DNA from: Rhizoclosmatium globosum
Taxonomy: Eukaryota > Chytridiomycota > Chytridiomycetes > Chytridiales > Chytriomycetaceae
Reading direction: 5' to 3'
NCBI GenBank assembly: GCA_002104985.1
Contig: MCGO01000013.1
Coordinates: 496,001 to 560,000 of the forward strand
Length of the DNA: 64,000 nucleotides
Made by a program: the position numbers and the translations under genes. The notes under the pieces were generated by a model that saw only the letters and a program-made list of their open reading frames with translations, had not been told where the DNA came from and did not search any database. Numbering within the stretch: position 1 is the first letter of the stretch; every line of letters begins with the position of its first letter. Positions 34,000-44,004 of this stretch are shown here, one piece after another.

Positions 34000-34871
34000 A
34001 TGAGTTCTCCTGTCACTGCCACATTCATAGCATTCTCGGCATTAAGCTTCATAGGGCATACCATGGCTCAGATTAGCCCAGATTCCTCGCTTAACCGTTG
34101 GGGTTTCAGCCAGAATGAGTTGGTTATGGGCAGCAAACAACTTGAACCAATGAACCGCCTCGAACTCGATCCTTTCGCATCAGCTGTCCACGACCTTGAT
34201 CCCACATCAACAATAACAAACTCCGCATCTGCAACTCCGACCCAAACTGGCTGCATCCAAGACCCAACAATCGTACCTGGTGCCATGTACCTCCTCAGCC
34301 CTAACATCAACATAATACAATCCAACATCGGTGTCGTCGGAGGTTTCCTTAAAATAACATGGATGTACGATGTAAGATTAAGATTTCTCTCCGCCATATT
34401 CCCGCTGAGATATTCAAACACACTCCAAACCAACTATAGACATCCGCAAACACAACCACGCCTTCAAAAATATCAATCTACACAGCACGTCTCCCGAAAC
34501 CCTCCGCTCTCGTCTCAAACCCTGCACCCATCACTCCAGAAACATATTACACATCCCCCATCGCGATTGACATTCCCGGCAATAACACGTCATTTCTCTG
34601 GAGCCTATCCGGCGTCACGCCTGGGTTTTATAAGCTAAGGATCGTAGCAGACGGGTTGGATCCAGGCTATTACGCGGCAATTAATCATGGTCTTTCGCAG
34701 TGTTTTCGAAAAGGGCAGCCGCTTCCTGCCATCAGTGGAGACGCGTTTGTTGTAGCTGATGCGCCTGTGTTGAGAGTGTTTCGAGATGAGTATGGGCCGT
34801 TGAGCGGAGCTAGGAAGCGCGGGTTGCCTGTTGGGTTGGTTATTCTACTATGGCTCTTTGTTGTTTCGTGA
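34000..34871 (+). CDS. Kre9/Knh1-like secreted or membrane-anchored surface protein (copy 2)
   Basis: Exons 34000-34371 and 34440-34871 give 267 residues. It parallels the upstream copy block for block: signal peptide, PGAMYLLSPNINIIQSNIG, GGFLKITWMYD before the intron, NTSFLWSLSGVTPGFYKLR, ADGLDPGYYAAINHG, QCFRKGQPLPA and a hydrophobic C-terminal tail (LPVGLVILLWLFVVS). The N-terminal spacer differs, being Asn/Leu/Asp-rich rather than Ala/Gly-rich. Cell-surface role by domain only. Its stop lies only 59 bases before the TF1 start. Confidence 0.7.
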
Positions 34872-34929
34872 TGAAATAGATCAAAAATTTGTGGCTGTGC
34901 ATTTAAAAACGTCATTTCTTAAATTGGAT

Positions 34930-36971
34930 ATGTTTGTCACTCCACGACGTCCGTGTGATGAATGTCGGCGGCAGAAGAAGGGATGTTCGAAGGATGATGG
35001 TGGGTGTGTTGGATGTAAGGCGAAGGGCCTTGAATGCGTGTATCCACCTGTCCAATATCTGTGAGTGTTGAAGTGCGATCTTTTGTTACTAAAAGTGATC
35101 TATACAATAGAAAGGCTTATCCCGTTGTTTATTCAAATGCAAATGTCATTCCACCCGCTCCGTATTTACAGCTTCTATCGTCTGACTTCAGCATGCAAGT
35201 TGAACCTCCGTCAGCAGTATTTCCATCATCAAACCCGCTTCTGTACCAGTACCTTTCTAAATGGGACACTCCTATCATCGATATCAATACGGAAACGGAG
35301 TTGGAGGATCCCGATCTCATACCTACTCAAGAGGACTTGGTGCTTGTATACAACTACATGACACAAAATGGAAGCCAACCTCTCATCAACCTCTTTTACG
35401 ACGCAGAGAGTATGATCATCAACTTCTTCAAGAAGCCACCATTGCTGAGGTGAGGTATTTAGGGAATTGTTTTATTAATTAAAACTGTGTAGACTGTCAT
35501 GGGAACTTTGGCGTTTCATTCACTCTCTAAGGTAGATTTAAGCGAGCTAATCAAAGAAAAGCGGCGAACCTACTTTAGACGAGCAAGGAAAGCATTTTAC
35601 CACACGGATAGAAAGCCGTCTATTGATTTGGTTATTGCATTTCAGACAATGTATGCACAGGCTCGCGGTCAGTTGATTCTATAAAAAACTCGAAAATTGT
35701 TTTTGCTTACATCATAAATAGCACTTGGAGACCAAGTTTTAAGTCACCAGTTCCACAAGATTGCAGTCGAGATGATGATTCAACTCAAATTAGATGTTGA
35801 CCCTGACGACAGTCCTTGGCTCTTTCATCTTACGCCTCGTGAAAAGGAAGAACGTAGACGCGTGTTCTGGCGTGTATACAAGCAGTATGCATTCATGCTT
35901 TCCTATCTTCCCGAGCCTGTGCGATTCAATTTGAACGGATCCAAAGTCAAAGAGTGCAGTCAAGTGTACGATCCATACCCAGTGTTTTTTAACGATGGTG
36001 AATCGTATCCTTTGGTTACGAAGTTGGAGGCTGAGCTTTGGAATTTAATCGGGACACTAAGAAATCATTATACTCTGCCACCAAAGAACACACTCGATCT
36101 TCTCGAGTACCATAAATTACATGTCTATAAGTATATGCTCTCGGTATACGCTTTAATCCCGGCTGAATTCCGGTTGCACTTTGAGGATCCAAAGGTGATA
36201 ACGAGTCAAGACGTTGCTCAAATCAAGGCCCAAATCTCATATGTTCAAGGACACTTGTACCAAATCAACTTTAATATACAATCAAGTATTTCAGTTTTCT
36301 TACGCCCAATTCTCTTCCTCACCGCTCTACCATCTTTCCGACCAATGCACATTAGCAATCATCATCAATCTATAATTCTCGACGCAATTACAAAGAGTCA
36401 CGAAGCTGCATGGCGAGCGACATCATTCCTCCTCTTTTTCGAAGAGATGGAGTTTGGTCCAAGTCGAAAGGATATCCCCGAATCAGAACAAGATTTCTAT
36501 TGCGTCCATCAAAGTTCTCTTTCATACTTGGAATCATTTTTCCCGCTCTGGTTTATTATATGTCGCATGGATCCACACTGGCGGGCTCTTGCATCGTTGG
36601 ATGAGGTAAATGGGGAAGCATACTTGGAGCGATTGCGACGCGTCTTGGAAATCAAGGCGAAATTGGGATCACGCTCGCAACACGTTCCAATTGTAGGTGC
36701 TATGCGTGCTATGCTGGGGGAAATGGAGGAAGTGATCAACAGACGTAGTCTTGGTCGTGAAATAGTTTCCGCTGGGAATGATCCAAGTGACTCAATTATT
36801 TTGGGAATTCAGAATATTAGTCTTATCGATGGCGTTCGAAACGAGGAATCAGTGTTGGATGGATGGTGCTACTTAGGATTCCTTGGCTTAGAAATAGGTG
36901 TGGACCGCAAGGTGCGATGGAAGGGGAAAGGGGAGGAGGCTTGGAAACTGTTTTGGAAGTTGAATGCGTAG
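34930..36971 (+). CDS. Zn2Cys6 transcription factor TF1
   Basis: Exon 1 (34930-35060) encodes the binuclear cluster CDECRRQKKGCSKDDGGC followed by VGCKAKGLEC. Exon 2 is 35111-35449, exon 4 35722-36971. Exon 3 is uncertain: the obvious acceptor at 35492 puts the frame off by one, whereas an acceptor at 35542 keeps frame (614 residues) but drops about 16 residues conserved in TF3 and TF4. The C-terminal half is a fungal middle-homology-like helical region (DVDPDDSPW, LTPREKEERRRVFW, CRMDPHW) ending EEAWKLFWKLNA, shared by TF2 and TF3. Nuclear regulator; ligand unknown. Confidence 0.8.
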
Positions 36972-36986
36972 GAGATACACTTGGTA

Positions 36987-37808
36987 TCAACAAACGCGTT
37001 TATTCCATTCTCTGATGTTATCAAGAAAACCAATTTCTGCTAGGAGTTCTCTCTCGTTTGGCAACTTTCCCACGTCGACAACACGGAATTTGACGGTAGT
37101 TATCCGGGATATAGGAAGTATTTGAATCATGGCTCGCCTGCCGTGTTCATCCAAAGCTTCAAACATTACAGTTCGCAAAGCTGGCATAAGAAGAAAAGAT
37201 GATGCGGGACAGGCCACTCCTTTGATGTACGGAATAGCAAGTGTAGTCAAACTTTGCAAGTGTTCAAGAATTCCATAAAGACTCAAAGGCAGGTTTGTTA
37301 TTCTTCGTGGATTTAATAGGACTAATGACTGTTGCAATTGATTCAACGAGTCGTCTCGTTGCAACTTGGTGTCAATGGTGTTCCACACCAAACTCTCAGC
37401 TTGCTTCCCAAGCTCTGCCATTTGTAATATGATATCATCTCTTAATCCATCCGGCACTCTAATGCTTATTCTTCGAGGAAGGTACGGCAGGATGGCAATT
37501 ATGGTTGAACCATCGATATACTCCAACTGCGCAAGGCAGTTGTACCGAGTAAGAATGACAGAAAGAGCAGATAAAGCCTCAAATAGCTCCGTTTGTTTGT
37601 TTGGGGGAACTGCAGGAAAGCGATAGAAGAAGGACAGTGTTGGCCAGAGAGTCCCCAGTGTTTTGTTCAAAAGAGTTCCAACGCGGAACAGAGAATTGGC
37701 GATGAAGTTGAGTTTTGGTAGTGCGCGAGAGAAGCGAAGGAGGGAGGCTGCATCGAGGTGTGGGATAACTTGATCCAGCAGCTCCTGCGGCAATACTTCG
37801 ATTGTCAT
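36987..37808 (-). CDS. F-box-like protein (copy 1)
   Basis: A single exon of 273 residues. The N-terminus LPQELLDQVIPHLDAASLLRFSRALPKL is an F-box-type helical start, which would bind Skp1 in an SCF ubiquitin ligase. The rest is Leu-rich and irregular, without clear repeats. It is a paralogue of the gene at 41489-42355: both share EVLPQELLD or EALPQELLD, LTRYNC and NPRRI or NPQQI. It converges with TF1 (stops 15 bases apart) and is divergent from the next F-box gene across 126 bases. Confidence 0.65.
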   Translation of the reverse strand: MTIEVLPQELLDQVIPHLDAASLLRFSRALPKLNFIANSLFRVGTLLNKTLGTLWPTLSFFYRFPAVPPNKQTELFEALSALSVILTRYNCLAQLEYIDGSTIIAILPYLPRRISIRVPDGLRDDIILQMAELGKQAESLVWNTIDTKLQRDDSLNQLQQSLVLLNPRRITNLPLSLYGILEHLQSLTTLAIPYIKGVACPASSFLLMPALRTVMFEALDEHGRRAMIQILPISRITTVKFRVVDVGKLPNERELLAEIGFLDNIREWNKRVC

Positions 37809-37934
37809 TATCCTTCATAAATCACAATAATTCCGAATATAGAAGTTATTTTATTGACATGAAACCAAACGGGGTCCATAAACGTCTCCTGAAACAACTT
37901 TGGTTTTAGATTCCGAAACCCAACACGGCTCCCA

Positions 37935-39032
37935 ATGCAGCTTCGACTCCCTCGCTTCTTCAACCGTAATCGTTCCCAAGAAGCGATTAGTTCAGGGAAT
38001 CAAAGCAGCAATAGTGTGCCTCTTTATACTTCCTCGGAATCGTCTCCATCATTGAATCAACCCCCTTCAAGCTCTCAAGTGGTCGTATTAACTGGAGATA
38101 ATCAAGGACTTAGCTCTTTAGTACCTCTACTCACAAAAGCATCTCTTGCTTCACATCAGTCTCCAGGCCAATCTCCAATCGCACTGGCTGCAGAACCAGA
38201 TTCCTTCAACACTGCCTTCACCTCCCAGTTCAATTATGAAACTTACTCCGAATCACAATCCATCGATCTCATGCATTTGCCAAATGAACTGCTCATCAAG
38301 ATTAGTCTTCACGCGGGATTCCTGTCAGCATTAAACCTTATGAAAACATGTTCAAGATTTGAAACTCTTCTTGACGATCCTCGTTCATGGAGTGATTATT
38401 CCCTTGCTGGATCAAGCGACGATTTGGTCGAAAGTGAAGTCACAGTTTGCACGAAATTGCACACATTCGATCATCTTGTATTTGGTCTTTGGGACAGTAT
38501 TGATGGTGAAACAAGCGTCTACTTTGAGCACTTCACATTCAACGAGCAGTATGATTATCTTGGTGGTGTGAATATGGGTGTTTCGAGAACTGGAGTTGTT
38601 CGCAGCGAGTTCTTTGAGCACAAAGAGACGTTGCCATGCTACCAACGTGCTCTAGTGGATGCAGTTGCGGCAGGTGTGTTACCCGGAACCGCTCCACACG
38701 GCGACCCTCCTGCTGGAGCCAAGATTGACCATCAATGCGTCGAATGCAGCAGATACGATCAAAGACGGGTCCTGAAATCGATTTTCGTGTTTGATGAAGT
38801 TCCGTATAATCCTCGATGGGGGAAAGAGGGGTTTAGTTGGGTCTATGCATACCCTGATGGGAGACGTCGTATCAAGATTCGAGTTACGCCATATGAAGGT
38901 GTTGTTGGATACAACGGAGGAGGGAGAGATTTACCAAGTGTTTGGATCAAGAAAGTGAATGTCAATGGAAAAGTATTGGAGCAAGAAGAGTGTGAATTGT
39001 GGCAGAGATTGGTGATGCGACGTAAGTATTGA
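37935..39032 (+). CDS. F-box protein with uncharacterised C-terminal domain
   Basis: A single exon of 365 residues. Residues 1-~110 are Ser/Gln/Pro-rich. An F-box follows (IDLMHLPNELLIKISL, then LNLMKTCSRFETLL). The C-terminal ~200 residues are a compact-looking domain with paired cysteines (HQCVECSRYDQRR) and Trp/Gly-rich strands (FSWVYAYPDGRRRIKIRV) that I do not recognise; it may be the substrate-binding part. Unlike the other two F-box genes it is on the plus strand and is not an obvious paralogue of them. Confidence 0.6.
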   Translation: MQLRLPRFFNRNRSQEAISSGNQSSNSVPLYTSSESSPSLNQPPSSSQVVVLTGDNQGLSSLVPLLTKASLASHQSPGQSPIALAAEPDSFNTAFTSQFNYETYSESQSIDLMHLPNELLIKISLHAGFLSALNLMKTCSRFETLLDDPRSWSDYSLAGSSDDLVESEVTVCTKLHTFDHLVFGLWDSIDGETSVYFEHFTFNEQYDYLGGVNMGVSRTGVVRSEFFEHKETLPCYQRALVDAVAAGVLPGTAPHGDPPAGAKIDHQCVECSRYDQRRVLKSIFVFDEVPYNPRWGKEGFSWVYAYPDGRRRIKIRVTPYEGVVGYNGGGRDLPSVWIKKVNVNGKVLEQEECELWQRLVMRRKY

Positions 39033-39131
39033 GATGTTTTATTGACCGAGACTGTATCTATATGAGATTAAATAAATGGCTTGCTCATCATAACTGAACT
39101 CCGTGCTTCTCGAATCCCTTTACAATCACAC

Positions 39132-39806
39132 TCAGTTGTAGATGTATTTTCCCATGGCAACAGTTTGAAGACGGAATCGATCACTTGGATTATGAATGAG
39201 ATCCAAGCTCTTCAATTGTGGAGTAGCCCCCAAGAAGTATGCTGTCTTTGGTAAGTCCGATTATTAATCTGAAACGTGTACTCACCCCACACTTGGTCAG
39301 TAAAGCTCCCAGCCGGTCGCCACGTCACGACGTCAAGATGATGCGTTCCAGGAGTTGTTGGAACGTGGACGAAGCCATAACCGTCTGGCACAGGTTAAGA
39401 TTTCGTGAACGGGTAGGAGTTTTGACTCACAGAGCTCATTCCGCCCAAACATATCTTGGTGATAAACTTGAAATATGAGTTTCGGCCATCCAGCAATAGT
39501 TTTCGTTGTGTAATGAACATCTGCAATGATGATTCAGACGTTTGAAATTTGACAGGTCCGAAAGCACTGACCAACTGGATGACTCCATACAGTATATCGG
39601 TCATCCTGGGCGAGTAAATTTCAGTATTAATGCGCGTGAAACAACAGAGTTACCTCGCCTGGTACGTCAACCTGCGTTTGGCCCGAATCCTCGCCTTCGA
39701 TAATGTCCCACCCGTCGCCCGCCACAAACGCGAATTTAGCGCATAATTCTGGTTTTGGAAATCCAGAAGCTCCAAGAATAGTTCCGATACAGAAGACTTC
39801 GGCCAT
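39132..39806 (-). CDS. B9D2: B9 domain-containing protein 2 (ciliary transition zone)
   Basis: Five exons, recovered by splicing: 39806-39654, 39605-39572 (34 nt), 39520-39431, 39384-39286 and 39241-39132, giving 161 residues. One B9 domain fills the protein: [76 protein letters not shown] and VTWRPAGSF. These match animal B9D2 along its length (human ~175 residues). B9D1, B9D2 and MKS1 form a complex in the transition zone at the base of the cilium. Its presence is strong evidence for a flagellated life stage. All five phases agree without frame correction. Confidence 0.9.
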
Positions 39807-39871
39807 ATCAGCTGATAGGTAAATCAAATTTTGTTGTGAAAAGATAAACGAAGAAAAGGAAGAAAAGGAAA

Positions 39872-41392
39872 TTAGACTCTTTGAACTAATAGCGTTGCCC
39901 CGGACTTCTGAGAAACAACGGGCAAACTCCTTTCAAACGCCCCCATGTCCTCCGAATCGGTAATAACTCGAACGTATGGGTAAGACACTTCGCCAACTTC
40001 ACTAACATCCAACCCAACGCGTTCCGCCTCCATATCACACTTCAATTGCAGCCCGGGAATTGAATTCATAGCACCAACGATAAGCACAGTCCAAACAACA
40101 GTCCAAGCAAAAACGGCAGCGATCCCCGCCAATTGAATGGGAACTTGAATCCATTGCCCATCAAGCCAACCCGCAGGTGCTCCAGAATCTACATTCATAG
40201 TAGTGACACTGTATTGTGCCAAGATTCCAGTCAATATCATTCCAAACGCACCTCCAACTCCATGAGAAGCTCCGACCTCCATCGTATCATCCACTCTCAA
40301 CCAATGCACCAGCCGCATCGCATAAAAACACACAATTGATGTAACAATTCCAAACACAATCCCGAAAACCGGCTGCACGAACCCAGACCCAGGCGTGATT
40401 GCAACCAACCCAATCACAATTCCATTACAAAATGCAATCGCACTGAACCGTTTTATATTCACGAACTTATCGACAAGCATGAACGTAATTCCGCTCATTG
40501 CAGCCGCGATATTCGTTGCAAAGGCTGCAGATACAGATCGTTCGTTAGACGCGAAGGCAGACCCACCGTTGAACCCGTTCCACCCAAACCACATGAGAAC
40601 GGTCCCGATGTACACGAATACGGGGTTATGTGGCTTGTATTCCCTTGTTCCATAATCGTTGCGTCGTCCGAGCATAATAGCGAGGACGAAGCCGGTTACG
40701 CCAGACGATATGTGGACGACGGATCCGCCCGCGTAGTCCATTACGTTTAAGGCGCGTAGCCAGCCGTTGAAACTCCATGACCAGTATGCGATTGGATCGT
40801 ATACCTGTTTTAATTTTAAGGAAGGGGTAATGAAAGGGAATAGTACCAGAGTTGTCCAGACAAAGACAAAGACCATGAGAGGAAATAGGCGGAGTCTACC
40901 ACATACTCCACCTATGGCAAGACCAGGTGTGATTGCAGCAAACATCATCTGCCATTTTGAAGTTGTCAACTTATTTGATATAGAAGAGAAGCTGGGGAAC
41001 TTACTTGGTACATGCTCAATAAAGCGTTTGGAATAGTTCCAGCGATATGATTTTGAGTATTCATTTCACTACGAAGGGCAGCGTATTCAAAGTTTCCAAT
41101 GAACGGAGAAGCTGAAGTGTCACTGAAAGCAAGAGAATACCCAAACAAAACCCATTGAATAATGACAACAGATGCACAAAGTAAAACCGAAAGTAGAGTG
41201 CTCAACGAGTTTTTTGATTCAGCGAGTCCAGCATAAAAGAAACCAACTGCGGGGATTTGGATAAACACGAGGACACTCTGCCTGATGGTTATATTCATGA
41301 TAAGTGAAATAAAACACGGAATAACTAACGGAAGTGACTATCCAGGCAGTGTCTCCCGAGTTAAGAGGCGAGACATCTGTATTGTTTGTCAT
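39872..41392 (-). CDS. Ammonium transporter AMT2 (Amt/MEP/Rh family)
   Basis: Exons 41392-41330, 41277-41005, 40948-40847 and 40804-39872 give 456 residues in an intact frame. Introns 1 and 2 match AMT1; a third, 42-nt intron splits WTTL/VYDPIAYW and is absent from AMT1 and AMT4. Because that intron is a multiple of three with no stop, the reading frame runs straight through it; its removal restores family alignment. Pore histidines are present in GGSVVHISSG and GASHGVGG. The tail has GLDVSEVGEVSYPY. Plasma-membrane ammonium uptake. It lies 65 bases from B9D2 on the same strand. Confidence 0.94.
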
Positions 41393-41488
41393 CTCGAACT
41401 TTCTTAGATGGAAAAAACTTGAAAAAGAAGGGCTATATTTAGATATTCGACGCGTGTACATTCTAAAATTAACATAGTAGCGAACGCA

Positions 41489-42355
41489 TCAAGATCGTAT
41501 CCGTAGCCAGATCCCGTCGTCCGCTGGAGACATAAATCCAAGTAACCGCAGCATCTGCTCTTCCTCATCATCCATCACATTAAACCCAGATATGATAAAC
41601 TTTGTGATACTGCTATTTGGCAGTTCGAGAATCACACTTCGACGTGTTGTTGAATTTGCATCAATCAGGTGAAGTTCTCGAAGTGAATTCAGCCTTGGTA
41701 TCATATGCGAAAACGGTACGATTTTACGAAAACATCTGAATGTCAGCGAACGTAGTCGTGTGCAGTCAGGTAAAGCTTCAGCGAGAACATCTGGAGGAGC
41801 AACAATTTGTTGAGGGTTCATGGTGACAAGAGCGTGCCTGCTCTTTGAGAGATCCTCAGGAGAAGAGTTCTCCTTGAATGAAAAGTACCAAGATATCGTA
41901 TGCACGTCCTTCCCCAGTAACGACCAGTTATACAGTGACACCGGGTCCATGTACTCAAACGCCAGCTCGACCCTCTTACAAACCAGCTTGTCCATCAAAC
42001 AAATCTCGTCAAGTGGAACAAACGACATTCTCGCCGAGCAATTGTATCGTGTCAACAGCACTGCCAATTCACCCAAAACCATTTCAAACCAACAATTCGC
42101 AAACTTGGATGATTTGCTCAAAGTGGAGCGTGGCAGTTTCCCGCGGATCGACAGAATCGGCCACAGTTCATTTGGGCGTTTGAGAAGAACAGTTCCTGCC
42201 TTAAAGAGGGTTATGGCAAAGTGGCTCAGGTGCGGCACAGATCGGAAGAAGCGAACGAGTGAAACGCCGTCGAGATACGGGACGATCAAATCAAGTAGCT
42301 CTTGGGGTAGGGCTTCGATGGCGAACTTGGATGGTGGCGTGTTTTGGTTTGACAT
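41489..42355 (-). CDS. F-box-like protein (copy 2)
   Basis: A single exon of 288 residues from the first ATG (MSNQNTPPSKFAIEALPQ); a slightly longer frame begins only with GTG. F-box-type start LPQELLDLIVPYLDGVSLVRF. It resembles the gene at 36987-37808 over its length, with LLTRYNCSARM and MNPQQIVAPP corresponding to similar positions there. The remainder is Leu-rich. Probable SCF adaptor; substrate unknown. It sits between AMT2 and NTAQ1, all on the minus strand. Confidence 0.62.
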   Translation of the reverse strand: MSNQNTPPSKFAIEALPQELLDLIVPYLDGVSLVRFFRSVPHLSHFAITLFKAGTVLLKRPNELWPILSIRGKLPRSTLSKSSKFANCWFEMVLGELAVLLTRYNCSARMSFVPLDEICLMDKLVCKRVELAFEYMDPVSLYNWSLLGKDVHTISWYFSFKENSSPEDLSKSRHALVTMNPQQIVAPPDVLAEALPDCTRLRSLTFRCFRKIVPFSHMIPRLNSLRELHLIDANSTTRRSVILELPNSSITKFIISGFNVMDDEEEQMLRLLGFMSPADDGIWLRIRS

Positions 42356-42439
42356 GTCCTTTTTAACATGATTTATTAACACTAAATTGCTTTTGATAAA
42401 TGGCCATAATTGTATTGATTGTACTACGGCTCTAGGCTA

Positions 42440-43038
42440 TCATGTCTTCTCCAGACCATTCTGTAGCCATTCGTGAAACCCATCCTCATCAAACACACGT
42501 CCAAAACCATCTCCTCTATCCCCAGCCTCAACATCATCAGGCCCCATTGTCCAATACACATCTAGATTAAAAAACGTTCCCTCCGATTCAAATCCAGGAT
42601 ACGAAGGAGGTGGCGCCATCCATTCCCCATCCTTCTGCATATGCCGTCTATCCGATGCAAATGTCTTGAAGTATTCGTGTGCTTCAACGACGCGATAATA
42701 TCGATGGTACTTTGTCAATTCAGGATCAAGGATGGGCAGTGCAAGTTTTGAGTAGACTTCGGCAGTGGACGGAAAGGGCAGAGTGGAGTCCAAGTCGTAC
42801 ACTAGGAAACTGGTTGAAGACTGAATGATTGCAAAGACGTGGTAGTCCATACGACGGGGTTTCCTTTTGTTTGGTGCCAAATAGGGATGGATTTTGATGG
42901 ATTGGAGACAAAGACAGCGTATCCTTTTGTGTCAGAGGGAAGTTGGGATATTAGTTGTTTGAGAAGGAGCAGTGTGTTTTCTTCGCAGTAACATGGTGTG
43001 TGGGTAAAGTCTGCTTTGGTTGTGGATGACTGCATCAT
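42440..43038 (-). CDS. NTAQ1: Protein N-terminal glutamine amidohydrolase, frame broken once
   Basis: The enzyme deamidates N-terminal Gln to Glu in the Arg/N-degron pathway. The first part (start 43038) has the catalytic Cys in TPCYCEENT, then [15 protein letters not shown]. The second part, in the next frame, has DYHVF (catalytic His), [11 protein letters not shown] (Asp), [16 protein letters not shown] and [16 protein letters not shown]. The two meet inside the conserved WDYHV motif: at 42846-42849 the sequence reads TGGAC where TGGGAC would keep frame, so one G appears to be missing. About 199 residues if corrected. Either a consensus error or a true frameshift; all catalytic residues remain. 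Confidence 0.8.
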
Positions 43039-43089
43039 TCTTCGATAGAAACAAATCATCAAAATACATCTCTTTATCATTTCAGCGAG

Positions 43090-43712
43090 CTAATAACGAG
43101 TTGTCGTAAAGAAGAACGCGGCAAACACTACAGTCAATACAAAGGCCAGGGTCCATCCTTGATACCCAACACCAACTCGCCATACTCCAACACTATCTCC
43201 ATTATTTTCAATAAACTTGTTCAAGTTATCTTCTGTCACCTCCTTTTCAACGAGTTGCTGTAGGACGCGTTTTCCATCATGGCTTATTTCATAGATTGTT
43301 GGAATCCGCGAAGCTTTTAAGAGCTTATGATGCCTGTATGGATTATTCGGGTCTTTCCATTCGGTTTTATCTCCAGTTGGACACTCCAGGAGGGTGGCGT
43401 TAGATACTTTCTCAATCGCCTTTCGGATAAGCGGCATTCTACAACATCGTTCAATCATCAGTATTCTGAAACGTATCCTAATCAAAAGATCTTACCCAGC
43501 TCTTGAATCAGGACACCTGTGAGCCAACAAAGCAACATCAGTTTGGATGACGCAATGTCCACGCAGCAGCAACACACTCACCAGGACTCTCCCGTTTCTG
43601 GGTCTTCGCTTCCAAAGGTCATAACAAACACTCGTCCACGCGCATCAGCAAGAGATGTTGCGAGAGTAAGGTCAAATTGGTAAAAGTTGTGAACGCGATG
43701 AACGATTGTCAT
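43090..43712 (-). CDS. TXNDC17/TRP14-like thioredoxin-fold protein with C-terminal membrane tail
   Basis: Exons 43712-43582, 43516-43496 (a 21-nt microexon) and 43438-43090 give 166 residues. The microexon supplies the active-site segment: the joined sequence reads ESWCPDSRAGM. The family motif is WCPDC, so the second cysteine is Ser here. TEWKDPNNPYR and KASRIPTIYEI are characteristic of this family. A C-terminal hydrophobic helix (WTLAFVLTVVFAAFFF) ends TTTRY; animal TRP14 is soluble, so this would be a tail-anchored form. TRP14 reduces small disulphides; with one cysteine a monothiol or non-reductase role is likely. Divergent from the coiled-coil gene. Confidence 0.78.
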
Positions 43713-44004
43713 TGCAGAGATGGTTTTTTTTGAGAATCTGAGAACACCACAGCGCGATTCAGGTATGACTCTTTCAAATTCGATTCTAAGTCACTAGGCA
43801 CTAGGCTGTGCTTTTTAAATCAGCTGGAAACGAGACTCCGTTAAAGTTTACGATCATGGAACGCCAGTAACCTCGCGTCTGAACTTAAAATTCACCTCTC
43901 ACTGAAACACAATTGACATATTGTTCTATTATTTATTTCTGTATTGTATTGCAAATTAATTTTGACCCAAACGTGCTTTGCATTCTTGCACCCACACTGT
44001 ACAC

